Part shown: positions 37,329 through 46,127 of the stretch, in pieces
Position numbering within the stretch: the first letter of the stretch is position 1
Layout: each line of letters opens with the position of its first letter
Virus record (IMG/VR): IMGVR_UViG_3300047509_000355
Location: 1-49,253 of that record
Length of the DNA: 49,253 nucleotides
Source: a virus
Strand: one strand, 5' to 3'
Notes under the pieces: generated by a model
Database searches by the model: none
Told to the model about the DNA's origin: nothing
Seen by the model: the letters and a program-made list of their open reading frames with translations, nothing else
Made by a program: the position numbers and the translations under genes

Positions 37329-37970
37329 GTGTCGATCACCGCCCATATCCGTGACATAGACTCGCAACTCAGCGATCTATTCGGTAAAAGCGTTGTACAA
37401 AAAATCGACTCTTCCGCCCTCGCTGGGGGCGGAAAGCTTGCCACGGCCCAGAACTATGCGAAGGGACCGAAGGGCAAGAAAGAGGAAAAGTGTGGCTGCG
37501 GAAAGTCCGCCGATGCCGCTTCCTGCAAGTGCGATGACGAATTGGTCGACGAGGACGCGACCGAAAAGTCAATGTTCGTCGAGATCGCCAAAGCGGTCGA
37601 CGAGCAGCAAACCGTCACGGGCATCGTTCTCCAACCGGAAGTCACCGATGCCCAAGGCGACATCTACGACGCTGACGTGATTCGGGCGGCCGCGTACGAC
37701 TACCTCGCCAACTACAACAAATCAACCAAACTCGGACTTCAGCACAAGTCGTTTCCAAAGGGGAAGATGGACTTGGTGGAGTGCTACGTGGCGCCGATTG
37801 AATTCGCGCTCGGCACTCGGATCGTGAAGGCGGGCTCTTGGGTTATGACGGTGAAGGTGTTGGACTCTAAGCTTTGGGCGAAGGTTAAGGACGGCTCCAT
37901 TGGCGGCTTTAGCATCGGCGGCAAGGCAAAAGTGAAAGACCTGACGAAAACACCGGGGGCTTTGAAGTGA
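37329..37970 (+). CDS. XkdF-type prohead serine protease
   Basis: 213 residues from GTG 37329. The N-terminal 80 residues are poorly conserved with a Cys-rich patch (KCGCGKSADAASCKC). Residues 85-205 carry the XkdF pattern: QTVTGIVLQPEVTDAQGDIY, LQHKSF (His), DLVECYVAPIEFALG, GSWVMTVKVLDSKLWAKVKD and GSIGGFSIGGKA (Ser nucleophile region). It would cleave scaffold and capsid during maturation. The usual C-terminal SLVD-PAN segment is found at the start of the next gene instead. Confidence 0.75.
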   Translation: MSITAHIRDIDSQLSDLFGKSVVQKIDSSALAGGGKLATAQNYAKGPKGKKEEKCGCGKSADAASCKCDDELVDEDATEKSMFVEIAKAVDEQQTVTGIVLQPEVTDAQGDIYDADVIRAAAYDYLANYNKSTKLGLQHKSFPKGKMDLVECYVAPIEFALGTRIVKAGSWVMTVKVLDSKLWAKVKDGSIGGFSIGGKAKVKDLTKTPGALK

Positions 37971-38959
37971 AACAGCCCAAACGTAGATTCGTCAGCCTAG
38001 ACGTTGGCGAGGTCAGCCTGGTCGACAGCCCCGCGAATGAGATCCAATTTTTGGTCACAAAAGCTCAGGAGAATCAGATGTCTGGAAAGAATGCCGCTGG
38101 CGAGACTGTCACCGAAGAAACCAACTCGGGCGAAGGCGAACACGTCGCGAAAGCCCTGGAGCACGTGGCCTCTATCGTCAGCACGATCAAGACCGCCATG
38201 TCGCCCGGCGCTGCCGTCCTCCAATTGGCGACGGACGAAGACGACGTCACCAAGGGCAAGACGCCCACCGTCGGTGCGATGATGAAGGCGATTGGCTTGA
38301 AGAAGGAAGACTACGACGCGGCGATGTCGAAGCTCCAGAAGCAATTCGGCCTCGACGCCAACGCGAAGTTCCAGAATCAACAGCCGCCCGTCGCCAAAGC
38401 GAAGAAGCCCCCGATGGAGGGCTCCGCCGAGGAAGAAGCGGACGAGTCGGACGAGGAAGCGGCGGCCGAAGGCGACAAGCCGAAGCCCAAGAAGGCCAAG
38501 AAGTCCGAAGCCGTTTCGGACGACCCGGTGGACATGCTGATGGCCGCCATCTCGAAGTCTTACGAGGACTTCTCGGTGGAAAAAGCCAAGCACATCACCA
38601 AGAGCCGCCTCGCCAACCTGAAGAAGGCGCAGGAGATTCTGAAGGCGATGATCGACGAAATCGAAGAGGGCACGCAGCCGCCGGTGAAGATGCCCGCGAG
38701 CTCGGGCTTCGGTCCGTCCGGCGTCCAGTCGCTGCTCGGCGACAAGACGCAATCCGTCTCCAAGGCAGCCGAGCCTGTCTGGGACGAGGCCAAGGTCACC
38801 AAGGCCATCCAAGACGGCATCGCAGCCGCCGTCGCGCCGCTCGCCGCTGAGCTCGAAGCGGTGAAGAAAGCACGCCCCGCTTCCAACAGCCTCGAAGGCG
38901 AGGGCGGCACCGAATCGAAGGTCTCCAAGAGCAAGTCGCTCTGGGGCGGCGTAATCTGA
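37967..38959 (+). CDS. scaffold-like protein with XkdF tail
   Basis: 330 residues from GTG 37967 (GTGA overlap). It starts RRFVSLDVGEVSLVDSPANE, a segment that in XkdF-like proteases is the C-terminal end. The rest is charged and helical: Glu-rich (EEEADESDEEAAAEGD), Lys-rich, helices SYEDFSVEKAKHITKSRLAN and AAVAPLAAELEAVKKA. This composition and the place just before the capsid gene indicate a scaffolding protein and protease substrate. Confidence 0.65.
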   Translation: MKQPKRRFVSLDVGEVSLVDSPANEIQFLVTKAQENQMSGKNAAGETVTEETNSGEGEHVAKALEHVASIVSTIKTAMSPGAAVLQLATDEDDVTKGKTPTVGAMMKAIGLKKEDYDAAMSKLQKQFGLDANAKFQNQQPPVAKAKKPPMEGSAEEEADESDEEAAAEGDKPKPKKAKKSEAVSDDPVDMLMAAISKSYEDFSVEKAKHITKSRLANLKKAQEILKAMIDEIEEGTQPPVKMPASSGFGPSGVQSLLGDKTQSVSKAAEPVWDEAKVTKAIQDGIAAAVAPLAAELEAVKKARPASNSLEGEGGTESKVSKSKSLWGGVI

Positions 38960-39021
38960 AACTGGGTTGACAAGACCCTCCAAGTCGTATTCGCTAACAG
39001 GAAGAAAAAGGAAGACTCCAC
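38960..39021 (+). promoter_or_regulatory. possible weak promoter and leader of the capsid gene
   Basis: TTGACA at 38967-38972 is a perfect -35 hexamer; TATTCG at 38988 has only 15-bp spacing. AGGAAGAAAAAGGAAG before ATG 39022 is a strong ribosome binding site fitting a highly made protein. Confidence 0.35.
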
Positions 39022-40167
39022 ATGGGCAACTTGAACAACCAAGAGCTGGTCGAAAAGGCCGCAATCGTCGCAGACACCCTTTCGACCGCGGGCAAGCTCA
39101 ACCCTGCCCAGAGCGACAAGTTCATCGACTATGTCGTGGACGAGTCGGTCGGCCGCCGCATGGCGGTGCCGAAGGCGGAAGCCGCGGATCCGAACGTTCG
39201 CCGCGGCATCTCCACCTCGAAGATCACGCTCACCCCGAGCGAGCTGATGGTGCCGTTCGAGATCGGGGACAACTTCCGCGAGATCAACATCGAAGGCGAC
39301 TCGATCGAAGAAACGATCATCCGCCTGATGGCGACGCAGCTCTCCAACGACTTGGAAGACCTGTACATCAACGGCAACAAGCTCGGCCCCGCCCGCCTGC
39401 AGAGCGACATGCTCGACGGCGGCTCCACGACCCAGTACGTGAAAGACACGTACTTGGCCATGGCGGATGGTTGGAACTTGCTCGCGGACGGTGCGAACGT
39501 GGTGGACGCGGGCGGCGCGAACATCGGCCTCAGCATCTTCTCGAAGGCGATCCGCGCGCTGCCGACGAAGTTCCGCCGCAACAAGGCGCAACTCCGCTGG
39601 TTGATGAGCCCGGACCTCTGGCAGCTGTACCAGGAGAAGCTCGCCACGCGCGCGACGCCCCTCGGCGACAGCGCGGTGAACGGCACGGACGGCTCGATCG
39701 CCGGCCCGTTCGGCATCCCCGCGGTGCCGGTTCCGCTGATGGGGTTCGAGCCCCTGACCGTGGAGCATGTCGTCGTCACCGGCACGACCGTTCCCACGGC
39801 GCTGAAGAACGGGCCGATCGTTCCCGGAAGCGTGTCCGTGGTCCTGTCGACGCTCGGCGCCCAACCCACCACGGCGTTCATCGAGAACACCGACTACACC
39901 ATCGACTACAACGCGGGCACGATCGTTCGCGTCGGCGCGGGCATCAGCTCGGGCGCGACGGTGAAGGTGACGTACCTGGCGTATCCGCAGTTGATTCTGA
40001 CGCACCAGAACAACTTCATCGTCGGCATCGGGCGCGACCTGCGCATCGAGAAGGACCGCGACATCTTCAAGGGCGTGAACCAGTACGCCATCACGGCAAA
40101 GGTCGCGGTCCAGTTCGAAGAGCTGACGGCCATCGTGAAGGTGCGCAACATCGGCATCGGCGTCTGA
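39022..40167 (+). CDS. major capsid protein (HK97 fold, XkdG-like)
   Basis: 381 residues. HK97/XkdG traits: N-terminal helices (KAAIVADTLSTAGKLNPAQS), E-loop-like ISTSKITLTPSELMVPFEIG, spine helix IEGDSIEETIIRLMATQLSN-DLEDLYINGN, LRWLMSPDLWQLYQEKLATR (P-domain), FGIPAVPVPLM. An insertion of about 70 residues (255-325, VPGSVSVVLSTLG, TDYTIDYNAGTIVRV) interrupts the C-terminal strands and looks like a small beta domain exposed on the capsid. The end VNQYAITAKVAVQFEELTAI closes the fold. Confidence 0.9.
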   Translation: MGNLNNQELVEKAAIVADTLSTAGKLNPAQSDKFIDYVVDESVGRRMAVPKAEAADPNVRRGISTSKITLTPSELMVPFEIGDNFREINIEGDSIEETIIRLMATQLSNDLEDLYINGNKLGPARLQSDMLDGGSTTQYVKDTYLAMADGWNLLADGANVVDAGGANIGLSIFSKAIRALPTKFRRNKAQLRWLMSPDLWQLYQEKLATRATPLGDSAVNGTDGSIAGPFGIPAVPVPLMGFEPLTVEHVVVTGTTVPTALKNGPIVPGSVSVVLSTLGAQPTTAFIENTDYTIDYNAGTIVRVGAGISSGATVKVTYLAYPQLILTHQNNFIVGIGRDLRIEKDRDIFKGVNQYAITAKVAVQFEELTAIVKVRNIGIGV

Positions 40168-40183
40168 TAGTCGTTTCTGTTAG

Positions 40184-40210
40184 GCTTGCGGGAAACCGCC
40201 AAGCGTTTTG
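40184..40210 (+). terminator. terminator-like hairpin after the capsid gene
   Basis: GCTTGCGG, GAAA tetraloop, CCGCCAAGC (8 pairs, one bulge), then GTTTTG. A short U-run, so partial termination is likely; this would raise capsid mRNA over downstream genes. Confidence 0.6.
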
Positions 40211-40247
40211 TAGTGGGCCACTTTGATTGGCTGAAGGAAGCACAAGA

Positions 40248-40673
40248 ATGGCAAAAGCAAGAGTTTCTCTGATGGACACCGGCCCCGTTACGTATGACGG
40301 GGGCGGCCACAAGTTCGCGCGTGGTGAGGCGAAAATCCTGATCGAGCCGAATGACATCCTGTATTTCGAGAAGCAACCCCACTTCTCAGTCGAGTACCTC
40401 GAAGGGGAGCCGCCCGTCGTCGCGAAGACGGCGAAGACGGCGCCCCGCGCGGAGCTCGCGGCGGTGAAGGGTGGCGCGAAGAAGAAGACGCCGAAGACCG
40501 CGCCCCCGCCGCCCGACGATCCGGTGGACGGTCGGCTCACGGCCGAAACCCTCGAAGAGCTGACGCCGAAGGCGATCGCAGAGCTGATCGACACGATGGG
40601 CTATGAAGTGCCCGAGGGCGCCGACAAGGCCGCCCTGATCAAGCTCGCCCTCGACGCCCAAGACGCCGGCTGA
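40248..40673 (+). CDS. hypothetical protein with HeH/SAP-like C-terminus
   Basis: 141 residues from ATG 40248 (GAAGGAAG upstream). N-terminal beta part (RVSLMDTGPVTYDGGGHKFA), Lys/Pro-rich linker, C-terminal LEELTPKAIAELIDTMGYEV-PEGADKAALIKLALDA, which fits the HeH/LEM-like helix-extended-helix motif often found in small phage head proteins. Confidence 0.6.
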   Translation: MAKARVSLMDTGPVTYDGGGHKFARGEAKILIEPNDILYFEKQPHFSVEYLEGEPPVVAKTAKTAPRAELAAVKGGAKKKTPKTAPPPPDDPVDGRLTAETLEELTPKAIAELIDTMGYEVPEGADKAALIKLALDAQDAG

Positions 40674-40707
40674 TAGCTGGCACAGACCACGTTTAGGAGT
40701 CCGACCC

Positions 40708-41049
40708 ATGCCGGTAGTTCAGTACAAGCAAACAGCGCAGCCCTGCCAAGTAGAGGGCTTGCCGTTGGTCATCGACACGGCCGAGAAGACGAAGGACGGT
40801 GACGTGATCACCCGCGCGTTCGATCGGTCCGCCGAGGGCGCTCTGCACTTCCGGCCGGGCGGGACGATGGTTCTCTCTGCCGACGAATTTAGCTGGTTGA
40901 AGAGCAACGCGAGCAAGGTCTTCAATAACCTGCTCTTGCTCGCGGACGATCCGGCTCCGGAAGCGAAGCCAGAGAAACCGTCGGAGCCTTCGCCGAAGTT
41001 GGCGAAGAAGTCCGACCTTCCGCCGCCCGTTTCGCCTTCGATCAGCTGA
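40708..41049 (+). CDS. hypothetical head protein
   Basis: 113 residues; AGGAG ribosome binding site. Residues 14-75 beta-rich (LPLVIDTAEKTKDGDVITRA, FRPGGTMVLSADEFSWLK), then a Pro/Lys/Ser-rich tail. No family recognised. Confidence 0.6.
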   Translation: MPVVQYKQTAQPCQVEGLPLVIDTAEKTKDGDVITRAFDRSAEGALHFRPGGTMVLSADEFSWLKSNASKVFNNLLLLADDPAPEAKPEKPSEPSPKLAKKSDLPPPVSPSIS

Positions 41050-41076
41050 TCCGCGCCGGCCTCTTCCGAGGTCTAA

Positions 41077-41484
41077 GTGCTGCGAATTCACACCAAGGAC
41101 GGCAGGACCAGGTCGCTGGACCTGTCGGACGCGGAGCAGGCGCGCGAATGGCTTCGTCTCAGTGGCGATGCCCGGTTCCAAGCGTCCGTCTCGGGCGTTA
41201 CTATCGCCAGTGGCCACCGCTCAGTCGCCGAGTGCGCGGAGTGCGGGGCCTGTTCGGATGAACGCCTGACGATTCAATACTCCGTCGCTCGTCCGCAGGA
41301 CTTCCGGCGCGTTGAAGTCTTGGTCGAGGACGTGCCGCGCGCGGAAGGCGTGAATGGGGGCGAGCGCGTCATAGTGTTTGCGGATGACGTGCGCCTGACG
41401 CTGATGGCGCACGCCGCCAATCCCGCCGCGCGCGTCGTGCTCTCCAAGGTTGGTCACCGGCGGTTCGATCCGAAAAGGGCGTGA
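41077..41484 (+). CDS. hypothetical protein
   Basis: 135 residues from GTG 41077. LRIHTKDGRTRSLDLSDAEQ and WLRLSGDARFQASVSGVTI look like a small beta-alpha domain; CAECGACS (54-61) is a Cys cluster. The end is beta-rich. No family recognised. Confidence 0.55.
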   Translation: MLRIHTKDGRTRSLDLSDAEQAREWLRLSGDARFQASVSGVTIASGHRSVAECAECGACSDERLTIQYSVARPQDFRRVEVLVEDVPRAEGVNGGERVIVFADDVRLTLMAHAANPAARVVLSKVGHRRFDPKRA

Positions 41485-41487
41485 ATC

Positions 41488-41715
41488 ATGATGACAAAAG
41501 AGTCGTTAGTTCAATGGGCTTCTCATTGGGTCCCGAGCGACGGCGGGCAACGTGAGCGTTTCGCGCAAGCTCTGGAACAGGAGTTGAAGGACTGGAAAGA
41601 GCCAACGCCAGCTCCGACGTTCTGTAAGAATTGCCCGTTTACTGAGCATATGCACTACATGCAAGACGGAATCTTGGTGGCTGATGGATGCAGCGGTTTC
41701 GAACCAAAAGACTGA
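41488..41715 (+). CDS. hypothetical protein with Cys motif
   Basis: 75 residues. Helical first half, then FCKNCPFTEHMHYMQDG and CSGF, a possible C-x2-C-x-H/C zinc site. ATG 41491 is an alternative start. Confidence 0.55.
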   Translation: MMTKESLVQWASHWVPSDGGQRERFAQALEQELKDWKEPTPAPTFCKNCPFTEHMHYMQDGILVADGCSGFEPKD

Positions 41716-41716
41716 A

Positions 41717-42013
41717 ATGGACATCGAAATATCCAACGTCAAAGATCTCAGCCTCCAAATCCAGCTGACCACGCTTCAGCTAGTGATCACGACGCTCGGC
41801 GCGCGGCGCGTCGCCAAGCAGAACGAAATCACAGCCATCAAAGACGAGCGCGGATTTCGCTTCGGTGCCGAAGTGGAGATGGAGATCTTGAAGATCGAGC
41901 TCCGCGGCGCGTTGGAAGCGGAGCAAGCCATCGTCGAGCTCTTCAAGTCCATCGCCAAAAACGCGGGTCTCCAAACACTGGAACAAGAAAATGAGAAAAG
42001 CAGTCCTCGATAG
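41717..42013 (+). CDS. helical hypothetical protein
   Basis: 98 residues from ATG 41717 (the frame is open from ATG 41684, which would overlap the upstream gene). Long helices with Leu/Ile heptads, coiled coil. It overlaps the lysozyme gene by 23 bases. Function unknown. Confidence 0.55.
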   Translation: MDIEISNVKDLSLQIQLTTLQLVITTLGARRVAKQNEITAIKDERGFRFGAEVEMEILKIELRGALEAEQAIVELFKSIAKNAGLQTLEQENEKSSPR

Positions 42014-42824
42014 GTACGTTGAATTCACGGCGCCGCTCGAAGGCGTTTTTCTATGGATGTATCAAGACGTCAAGGGCTTGATCACGACGGGTATCGGAAA
42101 CCTGATCGACGCCAGCCAATACCTGCCGTCGCATCCGGAGACTCCCGCGTCGATGCTGCCTTGGAAACATCCCGACGGGACGCCCGCAACGCCGGCCGAG
42201 ATCGCGGCTGAATGGCTAGCGTTCAAGGCACAACCCGAGATGGCCCATTACCCGGCGAGCTCGAAGAAGGTTCAAAACGCGACCACGCTCCGGCTCACGA
42301 TGACCGACGTGCTCGATCTCGTCGATCGCGCGTTGCTCGCCAATGAAGACACGTTGAAGAAGGTCTTCGGCGATTGGGACCGATGGCCGGCGGACGCGCA
42401 GATGGCCGCGTTGTCGATGACTTGGGCCGTTGGCGCGAATGTCTTCGCTGAATTTGGAAATTGCAAGAATTCGTTGCTGAAGGGTCATTTTCACGAAGTG
42501 ACGATTCGCGCGACGAGCTCGGACGGCAAGGAACAAGCCTCCGAATGCGACATTTCCACGCACAACAACGCCGGAATCGTTCCGCGTAATGCCCAGAACC
42601 GACTGTGCTTCAACAATGCTCAGATCGTCGTCGACGCGGGACTCGACCCGGAAGTGCTGTATTGGCCGAAGTCCGCGAGCGACTCATCCATTCTGATCAC
42701 GCCCTTCGACGACCACGGCCAATCCCTGCAGCAAGCCGCCTCCCTCGCGCTCGCCAACTGGACCATGGGAATGGGCGCCTGGGACGGGCATTCCGGCGCG
42801 GACGTTGCCGCTGAATCGACCTGA
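41991..42824 (+). CDS. endolysin, T4-type lysozyme-like (GH24)
   Basis: 277 residues. The T4 lysozyme triad spacing E-x8-D-x5-T is present: E17 in TAPLEGVFLWMYQD, D26, T32 in KGLITTGIGN. Later AQMAALSMTWAVGANVF and VPRNAQNRLCFNNAQIV match the helix and the R-x2-L-x3-A helix of the fold. A region of 50-110 is longer than in T4 and the C-terminal 50 residues are extra. No signal peptide, so it needs a holin. Place within the head module suggests it could also be virion-associated. Confidence 0.75.
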   Translation: MRKAVLDRYVEFTAPLEGVFLWMYQDVKGLITTGIGNLIDASQYLPSHPETPASMLPWKHPDGTPATPAEIAAEWLAFKAQPEMAHYPASSKKVQNATTLRLTMTDVLDLVDRALLANEDTLKKVFGDWDRWPADAQMAALSMTWAVGANVFAEFGNCKNSLLKGHFHEVTIRATSSDGKEQASECDISTHNNAGIVPRNAQNRLCFNNAQIVVDAGLDPEVLYWPKSASDSSILITPFDDHGQSLQQAASLALANWTMGMGAWDGHSGADVAAEST

Positions 42825-42890
42825 CTCGAGCTTTGCGAAACAGCACCGAAACAAAGAAGATAGGGCCGTTGGTCCGAAGGAGCGCCTGGA

Positions 42891-43367
42891 ATGTCTGAAA
42901 GAACGCACGAAGTTGTCGTCCATAAGGCGGGCATTCCATTGGCCGCTGGCGAATCGCTCGGGCAGTACATGTCGCTGCTGAACAGCGCCGTGAAAGAGCA
43001 CGCCAAGAAGAAGATCGGCGGCGGCCAAGACAAGAATCTATACCCGTACATGATCGAAGCGTACGCGGACAGCTGCGTCATCGACCTGTACACGCCGTCG
43101 GATTCGAGCGGCGCGGGCGGCGGGTACAAATACTACTCAATCCCGTACACGCGCAAGGACGGCACGTTCAGCTTCGGAGCGATGACGGAGGTGATTCCGG
43201 TGAAGACGTTCCAGCCCGTCACGGCGCTGCCGCTCGCCTCGAACACCACCGGCGCGTCCGTCGCGGACGCCTCCTCGATCACTTCGACGAAGGCCGTCAT
43301 TCCCGGCTCTTTGGCTTCGAAAAATTGGATTCCGACCGAGAAACGCCTCTTTGCCGGGGTCCTCTGA
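42891..43367 (+). CDS. hypothetical virion protein
   Basis: 158 residues; GAAGGAG upstream. Helical N-terminus (SLGQYMSLLNSAVKEHAKKK), then beta-rich (AYADSCVIDLYTPSDSSGAG, YKYYSIPYTRKDGTFSFG). Possibly a structural or decoration protein. No family recognised. Confidence 0.6.
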   Translation: MSERTHEVVVHKAGIPLAAGESLGQYMSLLNSAVKEHAKKKIGGGQDKNLYPYMIEAYADSCVIDLYTPSDSSGAGGGYKYYSIPYTRKDGTFSFGAMTEVIPVKTFQPVTALPLASNTTGASVADASSITSTKAVIPGSLASKNWIPTEKRLFAGVL

Positions 43368-43393
43368 ATCTCACAAACGACAGGGAAACGCAC

Positions 43394-43906
43394 ATGCCCG
43401 AAGAAAAACTGGTCAAGAAGAAGGTCCTGATGCAGGATCCGGCGCACGGCGCACACCTGCGTCTTCCCGGAGAAGCTGAGAAGCTTCTGCGCCACGCTAC
43501 CTATTTCGACAGCGTTGGTGACGTGGTCGAAGCGGCGGCATACCGCCTCCGTCACAAGCACACCGTCGAGCGCCACGGCCACGCCGTGAAAGCGGCGGCC
43601 TTCGTCGAGACGTTGGGCCTGTCCCATGAAGTGAAGTCCGAAGGCTACACGTTCAACGACGCGGTGAATTTCGTCGCCAAGGTGCTCCACGAGCACGATC
43701 AACACGAGAACCGCTTGGCCGAAATCAAGCCGCTCTACGCGCGCGCCCACGGCAACATCGACCCCGCCACCAACGACGGGGCCCACGTCGACCTCGAAAA
43801 GATGAACGCGCCGCGCGACTCCGCGGCGGAAGTGATCGAAGCGCTCGGCCTCGAAGGCCCAGCAGCGGACGCGGCGCGAGCCCTGTTCGCAGGAAAGGTG
43901 GTGTGA
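43394..43906 (+). CDS. hypothetical protein
   Basis: 170 residues from ATG 43394 (GGGAAACGCAC upstream). Helical, His-rich middle (RHKHTVERHGHAVKAAAF, VLHEHDQHEN). Histidine clusters could bind metal. No family recognised. Confidence 0.55.
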   Translation: MPEEKLVKKKVLMQDPAHGAHLRLPGEAEKLLRHATYFDSVGDVVEAAAYRLRHKHTVERHGHAVKAAAFVETLGLSHEVKSEGYTFNDAVNFVAKVLHEHDQHENRLAEIKPLYARAHGNIDPATNDGAHVDLEKMNAPRDSAAEVIEALGLEGPAADAARALFAGKVV

Positions 43907-43907
43907 T

Positions 43908-44348
43908 ATGGCGGGTTGGGTATCGGCAGCCGCGAACGCGGTGCTCCTTCTGTTTCTCCAGGCGACCGCGATTGCGAATATCGCGGACAACGCCGCTTCG
44001 TCGCCCACGACGAACAACTTCCTAGCGCTGCACACGGCGACACCAGCCTCGGGCAACCAGAGCACGAGCGAGGCCACGTACACCAGCTACGCACGCCAGG
44101 CGCTCGTCCGCGCCTCGGCCTCGCCCGGATTCACGGTCGCCTCAAACGTCGCGACGCTCGCAGCCAACACGTCGTTCCCGGCCTCGACCGGCACGCCGTC
44201 GGAAACGGAGACCTTCGCCAGCGTCGGGAAGTCCATCAGCGGCGCGAATCCGGCATGGTTCTACGGGGCGATCTCCCCGACCATCGCCGTCACCGCCGCG
44301 GGCGTCACGCCGCAAATCCTGAACACCTCCACGATCACGCTGACCTGA
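43908..44348 (+). CDS. virion protein of the LHTA-P type
   Basis: 146 residues. FLALHTATPASGNQSTSEAT and YTSYARQALVRA match a short beta-sandwich protein I remember from many phages (ALHTADP...EVSGGSYAR). The N-terminus (VSAAANAVLLLFLQATAI) is hydrophobic. Probably structural (tail or decoration). Confidence 0.6.
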   Translation: MAGWVSAAANAVLLLFLQATAIANIADNAASSPTTNNFLALHTATPASGNQSTSEATYTSYARQALVRASASPGFTVASNVATLAANTSFPASTGTPSETETFASVGKSISGANPAWFYGAISPTIAVTAAGVTPQILNTSTITLT

Positions 44349-44354
44349 GGACCG

Positions 44355-44759
44355 ATGGAAGGCGCGTCATTCGAACCGATCGCATCCATCGAAGCCCACG
44401 GTGCGATCGCCTACAACCCAATCCGAGCCCCAAAGTGTTGCGGGTTCGGAGCCTGGGAAGTTCACCCCAACAAAGTCCCCGTCGAAAAAGACGGGGTCTT
44501 GTCGTTGGAGTACAACGGCGAATTCCTGGCGCTCGGCGAATTGCCGGACGACAATGGGGTGTCTCGGCCGTATCGAATGGCATTCTGTGGCGCGCCTCAT
44601 CAATCCGCTCGGAGCATGGCCGAGCGGGTATGCGCCTTCAAAAACGAGGGCGCGCCGACGCGCGTCGTCGACGAATGCGGAGCGGAGACCGTCTCCCGTC
44701 ACACCTTCGCCAGTGTTCAAAAAGAGTTGGAAGCGGCAGCCGCCGCAGCAAGGAACTGA
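44355..44759 (+). CDS. hypothetical protein
   Basis: 134 residues. Beta-rich with Cys pairs (PKCCGFG, AFCGAP) and a helical Ala-rich end (QKELEAAAAAARN). No family recognised. Confidence 0.55.
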   Translation: MEGASFEPIASIEAHGAIAYNPIRAPKCCGFGAWEVHPNKVPVEKDGVLSLEYNGEFLALGELPDDNGVSRPYRMAFCGAPHQSARSMAERVCAFKNEGAPTRVVDECGAETVSRHTFASVQKELEAAAAAARN

Positions 44760-44762
44760 CCA

Positions 44763-45311
44763 ATGTCAGGCGTAGCAACATTTCTACAGAATCTGACGGC
44801 GTCTCGTTCCGCGGCGACGCTCCAGAACACGTACACGACCGCGAAGCAGGTCATCAACCCGACCGACATCGTGCCGATGCCGGCAGTGTACTTGTTCCCC
44901 GGCGCGCAGTTTCACATCTCGTCCTTCGGCGCGATCTCGAACGTCGTCACCGCCCAACCCACCTTCACGTTCCAGGTCATGGTCGGTGCCGTGATCGTCT
45001 GGACCAGCGGCGCGCTGACCAGCGTTGCTGGCGCGAACGTACTGGCCCCTTACCGCTTCGAGCTCGACCTTCGACTCGACACGGAAGGCAACGGCACGGC
45101 AGCGAAGTTCATCGGCGTGGGTTGGATTCAATGCGCGGCGCTCGGCACCGGACCGTTGATCTTGCCGTCGACCGCGCCCGCGGTCGGAACGGGCTTCGAC
45201 TCGACCGCAGCCGGCAGCATGGATTTCTGGGTGGGGCTCTCGGCGTCGAGTGCGTCCACCGGCATCCGCGTCGACAATTACCGCGTCGACCAATACCGCT
45301 TCGGCAGCTGA
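44763..45311 (+). CDS. virion protein, beta-sandwich type
   Basis: 182 residues. Regular strands (FPGAQFHISSFGAISNVV, PTFTFQVMVGAVIVWTSG, YRFELDLRLDTEGNGT, SMDFWVGLSAS) and VDNYRVDQYRFGS at the end, as in phage tail-tip or decoration jelly rolls. No exact family. Confidence 0.6.
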   Translation: MSGVATFLQNLTASRSAATLQNTYTTAKQVINPTDIVPMPAVYLFPGAQFHISSFGAISNVVTAQPTFTFQVMVGAVIVWTSGALTSVAGANVLAPYRFELDLRLDTEGNGTAAKFIGVGWIQCAALGTGPLILPSTAPAVGTGFDSTAAGSMDFWVGLSASSASTGIRVDNYRVDQYRFGS

Positions 45312-45360
45312 TCGTCGAAGGGGCGTGCTGCCTCGACACCAACCAGGAGCGAGGAGCGCC

Positions 45361-46089
45361 GTGAGTCGAAACGTCCAACCTGCTCGCCTTGGCAGAGGGA
45401 ACCTTCAATCCCGACCCAAGCTGTTCTATGCCACCAGCTTCCCGAACGACGAGACCCCGATCTCGGAGAACGGGAAGTGGCAATCGAACAGCACGTCACG
45501 AACACGCCTCGTGACGTCGGGCGGGATCTGCTTTGGGACGCAGACGCTCCCCAATCCGCCCTACGCGGATTCGTATGCGAATCTGACGCAAACTTGTGGT
45601 CCAGACATGGAGACCATCGTCACGATCTTCAAGGGAACCACCTCCGGGATCCAAGAGATCGAGATCAACTTCCGCGCCACTGATACGCCCGGACTCGGGG
45701 ACGCGGTGATGTACGAAGTGAACCTAGCTCACGATGGGCAGTATTGCAATTTTGGTGGTTGGTTAGGGCCCAACGCTGACATTTCTGGATTCTTCGGATT
45801 GGCGCCGGACGGCGGCACGGGCATCCAATTCAACGTGCCCGGTGGTGTTCACAACGGCGACCTGTTCAAGGCAACGATTCAGGGCAATGTGATGAATGCC
45901 TACATCAACTACAACGATGGCGGCGGCTACCACATCATCAACACGAACGGCCCGATCGTCGACACCGGCGGACCGGGCGGGGGCGCGCGCTACACGATGG
46001 GCGCCCACGGCATCGGCACCTATCGCGAAGCGAGCGCCGGTGCCAGCAACCAATTCGGCATCTCCCACGTTCAGTTCACGGAGCTGTGA
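45361..46089 (+). CDS. lectin-like (concanavalin/LamG-type) virion protein
   Basis: 242 residues from GTG 45361 (AGGAGCGAGGAG upstream). The order PKLFYATSFPNDETPISENG-KW, IEINFRATDTPGLGD, YEVNLAHDGQY, GDLFKATIQGNVMNAYIN and HVQFTEL is that of a concanavalin-like jelly roll such as those in glycan-binding phage proteins. It may bind host or environmental polysaccharide. Confidence 0.6.
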   Translation: MSRNVQPARLGRGNLQSRPKLFYATSFPNDETPISENGKWQSNSTSRTRLVTSGGICFGTQTLPNPPYADSYANLTQTCGPDMETIVTIFKGTTSGIQEIEINFRATDTPGLGDAVMYEVNLAHDGQYCNFGGWLGPNADISGFFGLAPDGGTGIQFNVPGGVHNGDLFKATIQGNVMNAYINYNDGGGYHIINTNGPIVDTGGPGGGARYTMGAHGIGTYREASAGASNQFGISHVQFTEL

Positions 46090-46127
46090 TGGAATTCGCG
46101 GCACACAACTGGACGGGAGCGGCATAA

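Noticed and set aside
38560-40005. 481-codon open frame on the minus strand and a 419-codon plus-strand frame over the capsid gene
   Set aside because: Both are Arg/His/Asp-rich shadows of the scaffold and capsid genes, which have clear families.
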